Shown here: positions 1-8,700 of the stretch, piece by piece | How positions within the stretch are numbered: position 1 is the stretch's first letter | How the letters are laid out: each line of letters begins with the position of its first letter | Source: Roseburia sp. 831b | GTDB taxonomy: Bacteria > Bacillota > Clostridia > Lachnospirales > Lachnospiraceae | Assembly: GCF_001940165.2 (NCBI RefSeq) | Contig: NZ_CP135162.1 | Span: forward strand, 733,501 to 797,500 | Length of the DNA: 64,000 nucleotides | Direction of reading: 5' to 3' | Program-made: the position numbers and the translations under genes | Notes under the pieces: generated by a model | Seen by the model: the letters and a program-made list of their open reading frames with translations, nothing else | Databases searched by the model: none | Told to the model about the DNA's origin: nothing

Positions 1-1265
1 AAGGAAAGGTAACTTCCTACAAAGGAATGGGACTTGTAAACGAAGTGTTTACCCAGGAAAACTTAGAGGTAATGAAGGGTGATATCGGTGTCGGACATGT
101 CCGTTATTCGACTGCAGGAGCATCCACCAGAGAAAATGCCCAGCCATTGGTTTTAAATTACGTGAAGGGAACACTTGCACTGGCACATAACGGTAACTTA
201 ATCAATGCAGCAGAATTAAAAGAGGATTTAGAGTACACAGGTGCTATTTTCCAGACCACGATTGATACAGAGGTAATTGCATATCATATTGCAAGAGAGC
301 GTCTGAATTCGAAAACGGTAGAGGAAGCCGTAACACGTGCCTGTCGAAAATTAAAGGGAGCATTTTCCTTGGTTGTGATGAGCCCGCGCAAGTTAGTTGG
401 TGCAAGAGACCCGTTTGGCTTTAAGCCACTTTGCATCGGAAAGCGTGACAATGCATATATTCTTGCATCCGAGACCTGTGCATTAGAGACCATCGGTGCC
501 GAATTTGTGCGTGATGTTTTGCCGGGTGAGGTTGTAACCATCACACCGGAAAATGGAATTCAGTCTGATATGACTTTAGCACTTCCAAAAGAAAAACAGG
601 CAAGATGTATTTTTGAATATATCTATTTTGCAAGACCGGACAGCCACATTGACGGTGTCAGTGTTTACCAGTCCAGAATTCAGGCAGGCCGATTCCTTGC
701 AATGGATTCTCCGGTAGAAGCAGATTTGGTTGTCGGCGTACCAGAGTCCGGTAATGCTGCCGCACTCGGTTACTCTTTACAGTCTGGAATTCCTTATGGA
801 ACCGCTTTTGTAAAAAACAGCTATGTCGGAAGAACTTTCATCAAGCCAAAGCAGAGCAGCCGTGAATCCAGCGTCCGTGTGAAGTTAAATGTGTTAAAAG
901 AAGCAGTAAAAGGCAAGAGAATCATCATGATTGACGATTCCATTGTACGTGGTACCACATCAGACCGTATCGTGAAAATGTTACGTGACGCCGGAGCAAC
1001 AGAGGTACATGTCAGAATCAGTTCCCCTCCATTTTTATGGCCATGTTATTTTGGAACCGATATTCCAGAACGTGAACAATTGATTGCGTACAATCGTTCC
1101 ATCGAAGATATCCGCAACATCATCGGAGCAGACACACTTGGATATTTAGAGATTGGACGTTTGAAGGAAATGGTTGGAGATTTAAATATCTGCCAGGGAT
1201 GCTTTACCGGAAAATATCCGTTAGATCCTCCAAAAAACGATATTCGTGGAGAATACGAACGATAG
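1..1265 (+). CDS. purF: Amidophosphoribosyltransferase PurF (5' end missing)
   Basis: First committed step of de novo purine synthesis: PRPP plus glutamine give 5-phosphoribosylamine, in the cytoplasm. The reading frame is open from base 3, so the gene starts upstream of the window and the N-terminal catalytic cysteine of the class II glutaminase is not visible. The visible part carries the rest of the glutaminase domain (GHVRYSTAG, LAHNGNL), then the phosphoribosyltransferase domain with the PRPP-binding stretch IIMIDDSIVRGTT. A C-terminal CQGCFTGKYP contributes cysteines of the kind that bind the Fe-S cluster in Bacillus-type PurF. An internal ATG at base 27 is not the start, because the homologous sequence continues before it. 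purB follows after 165 bp and appears to have its own promoter. Confidence 0.95.
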   Translation, partial: GKVTSYKGMGLVNEVFTQENLEVMKGDIGVGHVRYSTAGASTRENAQPLVLNYVKGTLALAHNGNLINAAELKEDLEYTGAIFQTTIDTEVIAYHIARERLNSKTVEEAVTRACRKLKGAFSLVVMSPRKLVGARDPFGFKPLCIGKRDNAYILASETCALETIGAEFVRDVLPGEVVTITPENGIQSDMTLALPKEKQARCIFEYIYFARPDSHIDGVSVYQSRIQAGRFLAMDSPVEADLVVGVPESGNAAALGYSLQSGIPYGTAFVKNSYVGRTFIKPKQSSRESSVRVKLNVLKEAVKGKRIIMIDDSIVRGTTSDRIVKMLRDAGATEVHVRISSPPFLWPCYFGTDIPEREQLIAYNRSIEDIRNIIGADTLGYLEIGRLKEMVGDLNICQGCFTGKYPLDPPKNDIRGEYER

Positions 1266-1322
1266 AAAATCCTTTTGTGGAAAAGAAAATGCACAAAAAC
1301 AGTGCAAGGATAAAGAATTGTA

Positions 1323-1331
1323 TGGTATAAT
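1323..1331 (+). promoter_or_regulatory. Extended -10 promoter before purB
   Basis: TGGTATAAT gives a perfect -10 hexamer (1326-1331) preceded by a TGn extension. No good -35 box is seen 16-18 bases upstream, which fits an extended -10 promoter. It lies about 100 bases before the purB start in the 165-base purF-purB gap. The call is by inspection only. Confidence 0.5.
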
Positions 1332-1430
1332 AAGAGATAGTGCGTTATACCTGTGCAAATGTGCGAAGGAGTCATCCGAAGGCATTATGTGCGTATGGCA
1401 CAGATTGAGGAGTTAAAGGAGATTTAGAAT

Positions 1431-2882
1431 ATGAGTACAGATAGATACAGCAGCCCTTTGTCAGAGCGTTATGCAAGTAAGGAAATGCAGTACATTTTTT
1501 CTCAGGATATGAAATTTAAGACCTGGAGAAAACTTTGGATTGCACTTGCAGAGACAGAGATGGAATTAGGACTTAGCGAGAATGGCAAGCCAGTCATCAC
1601 ACAGGAACAGATTGATGAGTTGAAAGCCCATGCAGACGACATCAACTATGATGTGGCAAAAGAGCGTGAAAAATTAGTCCGTCATGATGTTATGAGCCAT
1701 GTCTATGCTTATGGACAGCAGTGTCCGAAGGCAGCAGGAATCATCCACTTAGGTGCAACTTCCTGTTACGTAGGAGACAACACAGACATTATCATTATGA
1801 ACGAAGCATTGAAATTAGTTCATAAGAAATTAGTTTCCGTGATTGATGAGTTGGCAAAATTTGCAGAGAAATACAAGAATCTTCCAACGCTTGCATTTAC
1901 ACATTTCCAGCCAGCCCAGCCTACGACAGTAGGAAAAAGAGCAACGCTTTGGACACAGGAATTCTTGATGGATTTAGAAGACCTTGAGTATGTGATGAGC
2001 ACACTCAAATTATTAGGTTCCAAAGGTACTACCGGTACACAGGCAAGCTTCCTGGAATTATTCGATGGAGATCAGGAGACAATCGATAAGATTGATCCAA
2101 TGATTGCAAAGAAAATGGGATTCAAAGAATGTTACGCCGTAAGCGGACAGACTTATTCCAGAAAAGTGGATACCCGTGTGGCTAACATATTAGCCGGTAT
2201 CGCGGCAAGTGCGCACAAGATGTCAAACGATATCCGTTTACTTCAGCACTTAAAGGAAGTAGAAGAACCATTTGAAAAGAATCAGATTGGCTCCTCCGCA
2301 ATGGCATACAAGAGAAATCCAATGCGCAGCGAACGTATTGCATCTCTTTCCCGTTATGTGATGGTAGATGCCTTAAATCCGGCAATCACTTCCGCAACAC
2401 AGTGGTTTGAGAGAACCTTAGATGACTCGGCAAACAAACGTCTTAGCATTCCAGAAGGATTCCTTGCAATCGATGGAATCTTAGACCTTTGCTTAAACGT
2501 TGTAGACGGACTTGTTGTCTATGATAAAGTAATCCGCAAACATATGATGGCAGAACTTCCATTCATGGCAACAGAAAATATCATGATGGATGCGGTAAAG
2601 AATGGCGGTAACCGTCAGGAATTACACGAAAAGATTCGTCAGCTTTCCATGGAAGCCGGAAAACATGTCAAAGAAGAAGGTCAGGACAATAACCTGTTAG
2701 AGTTAATTGCAGCAGACCCATCCTTCAATCTTACATTAGAAGAGCTTCAGGCTACGATGGATCCATCCAAGTATGTGGGACGTGCTCCAATCCAGGTTGA
2801 CAAATTCTTAACAAATGTAGTAAAACCTGTTTTAGATGCAAACAAATCAGAGCTTGGTGTAAAAGCAGAAATTAACGTATAA
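1431..2882 (+). CDS. purB: Adenosylsuccinate lyase PurB
   Basis: Catalyses two beta-eliminations in purine synthesis: SAICAR to AICAR plus fumarate, and adenylosuccinate to AMP plus fumarate. The 483-residue cytoplasmic enzyme carries the fumarase/aspartase superfamily signature as SSAMAYKRNPMRSE (about residues 286-299), the flexible loop with the catalytic serine. It also has the HLGATSCYVGDN segment (about residue 105), which contributes to the active site in this family. The start is supported by AAAGGAG (1415-1421) nine bases upstream. It sits directly after purF, consistent with purine genes grouped together. A strong hairpin follows the stop codon and overlaps the next gene's ribosome binding site. 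Confidence 0.96.
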   Translation: MSTDRYSSPLSERYASKEMQYIFSQDMKFKTWRKLWIALAETEMELGLSENGKPVITQEQIDELKAHADDINYDVAKEREKLVRHDVMSHVYAYGQQCPKAAGIIHLGATSCYVGDNTDIIIMNEALKLVHKKLVSVIDELAKFAEKYKNLPTLAFTHFQPAQPTTVGKRATLWTQEFLMDLEDLEYVMSTLKLLGSKGTTGTQASFLELFDGDQETIDKIDPMIAKKMGFKECYAVSGQTYSRKVDTRVANILAGIAASAHKMSNDIRLLQHLKEVEEPFEKNQIGSSAMAYKRNPMRSERIASLSRYVMVDALNPAITSATQWFERTLDDSANKRLSIPEGFLAIDGILDLCLNVVDGLVVYDKVIRKHMMAELPFMATENIMMDAVKNGGNRQELHEKIRQLSMEAGKHVKEEGQDNNLLELIAADPSFNLTLEELQATMDPSKYVGRAPIQVDKFLTNVVKPVLDANKSELGVKAEINV

Positions 2883-2901
2883 AGCGATTTTTCAAATGAA
2901 T

Positions 2902-4305
<1,404 letters not shown>

Positions 4306-4393
4306 GAAGCGTTGAAACAGGTGATGGTTATGAGAAACCCACGGGATGACGTTTGACCAGAAAAGGCAGCTGGATTTTCACATGAAAATCTAC

Positions 4394-4449
4394 TATAATA
4401 AAGAGTAGTGATGTGCTAATTGTAAAATACGATTTGCAATTAGCATACA
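4394..4449 (+). promoter_or_regulatory. Promoter -10 box and downstream inverted repeat before add
   Basis: TATAAT at 4394-4399 is a perfect -10; the -35 region (TGGATT, 4371-4376) is weak. Just downstream, TGCTAATTG (4414-4422) is mirrored by CAATTAGCA (4437-4445), a perfect 9-bp inverted repeat. Its position just after the expected transcription start suits a repressor operator or a leader hairpin. The regulator is unknown. Confidence 0.45.
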
Positions 4450-4480
4450 TAGTCAGATTCGAAAACAGGAGAGAAAAGGA

Positions 4481-5452
4481 ATGACAAAAGAACAGATTTT
4501 AAATTTAAAAAAGATAGAGTTACACTGTCATTTAGACGGTTCCTTAAGCCAGAAATATCTGCAGGAACAGCTTGGACGCAAGGTGGAACTTAAGGAAATG
4601 CAGGTAGAGGAAGATTGCAGAAATCTTGCTGAGTACTTAGAAAAATTTGATTTGCCACTTCAGTGTCTGCAGACGGAAGAAGGGTTAGAGGCGGCAGGAT
4701 ATGATTTCATCCGAAGTGTTGCAAAGGAGAACGTGGGCTATGTGGAAGTGAGGTTTGCACCACTTTTATCGGTTCATGAGAAGCTAAACTGCAGACAGGT
4801 CATTGCTGCGGTACTTCGTGGATTAGAGCGCGGGAAAAAAGAATTTGGTGTAATGTATCATGTCATTACCTGTGCAATGCGCCACCATAGTGAGGAAGAA
4901 AATAAGGCAATGCTTACCGTTGCAAGAGAATTTTTAGGAAAAGGTGTCTGCGCGGCAGACTTGGCGGGAAATGAGGCAGCTTTTCCAATGAGTGAATTCC
5001 AGAATCTTTTCGCCTATGCAAAAGAAATTGGCCTGCCATATACGATTCATGCAGGTGAGTGTGGCAGTGTCCAGAATATTTTAGATTCCGTTGCAGCAGG
5101 AGCAAAACGTGTCGGTCACGGAATTGCAATGCGTGGAAAGAAAGAGGCACAGGAGATTTGCAAGAAGGAAAAAATTGGGGTTGAGATGTGCCCAATCAGC
5201 AACCAGCAGACAAAGGCAGTTGCCGGCATCGAGGAATATCCAATCCGGGAATTTTTAGATGCAGGACTTCTTGTGACACTTAATACCGACAACCGTTCTG
5301 TAAGCAATACAACCATCTCAAAGGAAATTGAGTTTGTACAAAAGCATTTCCAGATTTCAGATGAGGAAATTGTGCAGATGATGAAAAATGCCATAGAGGT
5401 TTCTTTTTCCACAGAAGAAGAAAAAGAAATCATGAGAAACTGGTATCGCTAA
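4481..5452 (+). CDS. add: Adenosine deaminase
   Basis: Deaminates adenosine or deoxyadenosine to inosine or deoxyinosine in purine salvage, using a zinc-activated water. The 323-residue TIM-barrel protein has the family motifs in order: the zinc-binding HCHLDGSL near residue 13, HAGECGS (about residue 190) with the proton-donor glutamate, RVGHGIAM, and the late metal-binding aspartate in LNTDNRSVSNT. The start follows a GGAGAG-like site. It stands as a separate unit between a possible operator upstream and two terminator-like hairpins downstream, but its function matches the nearby purF and purB. Confidence 0.93.
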   Translation: MTKEQILNLKKIELHCHLDGSLSQKYLQEQLGRKVELKEMQVEEDCRNLAEYLEKFDLPLQCLQTEEGLEAAGYDFIRSVAKENVGYVEVRFAPLLSVHEKLNCRQVIAAVLRGLERGKKEFGVMYHVITCAMRHHSEEENKAMLTVAREFLGKGVCAADLAGNEAAFPMSEFQNLFAYAKEIGLPYTIHAGECGSVQNILDSVAAGAKRVGHGIAMRGKKEAQEICKKEKIGVEMCPISNQQTKAVAGIEEYPIREFLDAGLLVTLNTDNRSVSNTTISKEIEFVQKHFQISDEEIVQMMKNAIEVSFSTEEEKEIMRNWYR

Positions 5453-5477
5453 AAAAGAAATACATACAAATGTAGTT

Positions 5478-5531
5478 AAAAGCCCTTTTAGTTCCCAACG
5501 ATGGGAAGTGAAAGGGCTTTACCTATTTTTT
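5478..5531 (+). terminator. Terminator after add
   Basis: AAAAGCCCTTT pairs with AAAGGGCTTT, and an inner TTCCCA/TGGGAA extends the stem. A T6 run (5526-5531) follows five bases after the stem. It lies 26 bases past the add stop codon. Confidence 0.7.
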
Positions 5532-5578
5532 ACAAGGATTTCGCATGGGATGGTAGAGGAGGTGGAAGGGATGACGTT

Positions 5579-5629
5579 AAAATACAGGTTGTACGCCTCT
5601 TAGGGTTTATAAGCAAAACCTGTATTTTT
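5579..5629 (+). terminator. Second hairpin terminator between add and the surface-protein gene
   Basis: AAAATACAGGTT (5579-5590) is a perfect 12-bp inverted match to AACCTGTATTTT (5617-5628) and ends in TTTTT. The loop is long (26 bases). Four A residues at the 5' side would give T residues on the other strand, so it may act in both directions. Confidence 0.55.
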
Positions 5630-5656
5630 CATTAGAAAATACAATGAGCTAAAATA

Positions 5657-5735
5657 TTGAAAAAATAGCGCAGACATTCTAAAATAGAAATCTGTGGTTG
5701 TGTGAATACTGGTATACACAAAATACCGGTATACA
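5657..5735 (+). promoter_or_regulatory. Promoter and tandem operator-like repeats before the surface-protein gene
   Basis: TTGAAA (5657-5662), a 17-base spacer and TAAAAT (5680-5685) form a good sigma-A-type promoter. About 20 bases downstream of the -10 lie two near-identical 13-mers, ATACTGGTATACA (5706-5718) and ATACCGGTATACA (5723-5735), 17 bases apart. The core ATACCGGTAT of the second copy is a perfect palindrome. Their place past the expected start site suits a repressor roadblock. This and the two preceding hairpins account for most of the 333-base gap between add and the next gene; no small ORF was seen there. Confidence 0.55.
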
Positions 5736-5785
5736 TACAATCGCTGGCTAAGAGGGAAAAGAAAAAAGAAGGGTAAGGAGAGAGC

Positions 5786-8700
5786 ATGGCAAAAAGAAAT
5801 GGAAAACAGTTTGTTTCGTTTTTACTGATTGCATTGATGCTTTGTTTTAATGTATTTTCTGACATTGGAACGATGGCAGTACGTGCAGATGTAGTAGAAG
5901 CAAACACAGAAGTTACGACCATTGCGGATGTAAAAGAAGCCGCAAATGGTACATTTACAGTGAAAGGAACCGTAACAGAGGTTGAAGGCGAGCAGGCAGT
6001 TCTTAACGATGAGACGGGAACCATCACACTTCGTTTTATGGAGGCAGTATCCGGGATTGTGGCAGGTGATGTCATAACAGCAGAAGGTACCTACCAGAAA
6101 GAAAATGACGAAGATGTATTGATGAATGTCGTAGAGAGTGCTTGTGAGGTAGAACATGCAGCACAGACGACAGCAGCAGAATCACAGGAAGACGGAATTG
6201 CAACACAGGCAGAGACTTCTTTTGATCCAATCACAGATGATATGATTCCGGAAGGAGCAGTCACAACAGCAGCGGCAAATGCAGCAGCAAGTGGTACAGA
6301 AGCAACCGTAGTTGGCCAGGTGGTCTGTAAATATGGTTCCAAGGGAACTGTAAACTCTATTATTTTAGAGGATGTTATCGACGGTGAGATTAGCGGATTC
6401 CAGCTTTATGGAAAAAGTTATGTGGACAAATTCCAGATTGGTGATGTCGTAAGTGTAACAGGAACGATTTCGGCATACGGAAATGTAAATCAGATTTCAT
6501 TAGGTGCAGAACCTACGGTAATCAAAGAGGCATCTGCAGTTGGCGGTGTGATTGCACCACAGGAGCTTACAATTGCAGAACTGCTTTCTGGTGGAGATGC
6601 ATATCTTTCTGAGTATGTAAAAATCAAAAATGTGACACTTGGTGCATATAGCACATCCAATACATCCTTACAGGATGCAACAGGCACCTTAAACCTTTAT
6701 CAGGGAGCACCGTTTGCAGATGGTCTGTCTGAGGGAGATGTTGCAGATGTATATGGTGTATTTTCTAAGTATAAAACATCTTACCAGCTTCGAAACGGAC
6801 TTTCGACAGATTACGTGAAAGTCTCAGGTTCTGGCACGGAAAGTTCCGTAGAGGAATCCATCGTCGTAGATTATGCAGCATGGATTAACGGAAAAGATTT
6901 AGGGGATGCAACTTCTTATGTAAGCCAGGAAGGTGCAGATGCAAGTGCAGAATTAACTACAATTGTAAATGGTGCACAGGCAGCTCCGATTTTTACAACA
7001 AAAGGCAATACAGGAACAAACTATTACCTTGGCGCACAAGGTCTTGGTTCATCGGAAAAGGCTGGCTATTTCCAGATGACACTTCATCCGGAAAAGAAGT
7101 ATGGCAAGTTCCAGATTGCAATGAGCATGAAAGGAACCAATACAGCAGCAAAAGACTGGACTTTAAGTTATAGTATAGATGGAACAAATTTCTCAGATGT
7201 TGAGACATTCACATTAAAAGCAAAATCAACAGTTTATGATTTTACCGCAGAGCTTCCTGCCACAGCAAACGGAGCAGAGACTTTAGTACTTCGTTTGACA
7301 CCTGGGGAAAAAAGCATCGGAGGAAGTGCTCCGGCTGCAGGCGGAAACTTCTATTTGTCTCCAATCAATATCACGGCAAGCCCGGTATTGTCGGATGAGA
7401 TTTGTGCACCTGTTATCATTGCTCCAGCATCGGGAGAGGTAATGGCAGGACAGGAATTGTCCCTAAGCTGTGCAACAGAAGGAGCATCCATTACATATTC
7501 CATCAACAATGGCGAAGAGAAAGTTTACGATGATGCCAACAAGCCTGTTTTAACGGCAGATATGGTCGTAAATGGCGCAACGGTAAAAGCTTACGCCACA
7601 AAAGAAGGAAAAACAGACAGCATTGTTACATCAGCAGACTATACACAGGTACAGGTTGCAACAGTAAAAGCAACTCCAAATGGAGGAAGTGTTGCAAAAG
7701 GAACAGAGGTAAAGCTCTCCTGTGAAACAGAAGGAGCAGCCATTCGTTATTCGAATGATAACGGAGCAACATGGGTAGATTGTAACGGAACGATAAAATT
7801 ATCTTCACTTCCAGCAACCTATCTGGTAAAGGCAGTAAAAGAAGGCTGCAAAGACAGTGCAACGATTACCTGTTCTTATACAGAACGGACAAATGAAAAA
7901 TACAATATTTATTTTGGACAGCTTCATTCTCACACCTCCTACTCCGATGGTGCAGGAACCTGTGAAGAAGCATACCAGCATGCATCAAAAGTAAAGAACT
8001 TAGACTTCCTTGCCGTGACCGATCACTCCAACTCTTTTGATAATGCAGACAGTTCCTCCATCACAGATGGCTCTATGAGCAGTGAATGGGTGGAAGGACA
8101 TGAATTAGCAGACAAATATACAACGGAGAATTTTGTTGGTATCTTTGGTTTTGAAATGACATGGTCGAATGGACTTGGTCATATGAATACCTTTAACACC
8201 AATGGATTCCAGAGCAGAACACAAAAGCAGTATGCTACATATGCGACAGCACTTCAGAATTATTATGCAACTTTAAAGACAGTTCCGGATTCGATTAGTC
8301 AGTTTAACCATCCGGGTACCACATTTGGTGATTTTAGTGATTTTGCATATTATGATGAAGACATCGACCAGTTAATTACAACGATTGAAGTAGGAAACGG
8401 GGAAGGTGCAATCGGCAGCAGCGGATATTTCCCATCCTATGAATATTACCAGAGAGCCCTTGACAAAGGATGGCATGTAGCACCAACCAACAACCAGGAT
8501 AACCACAAGGGACTTTGGGGTGATGCAAACACAGGACGAAGTGTAGTGTTAGCCGATAGTTTGACCAGAGATAACATTTATGACGCAATGCGTAACTATC
8601 GTGTGTATGCAACAGAGGATAACGACTTAAATATTTACTATACATTAGACGGTTACACCATGGGAACCATTCTTGAGGATGGTATGACCGGTGACAGCGT

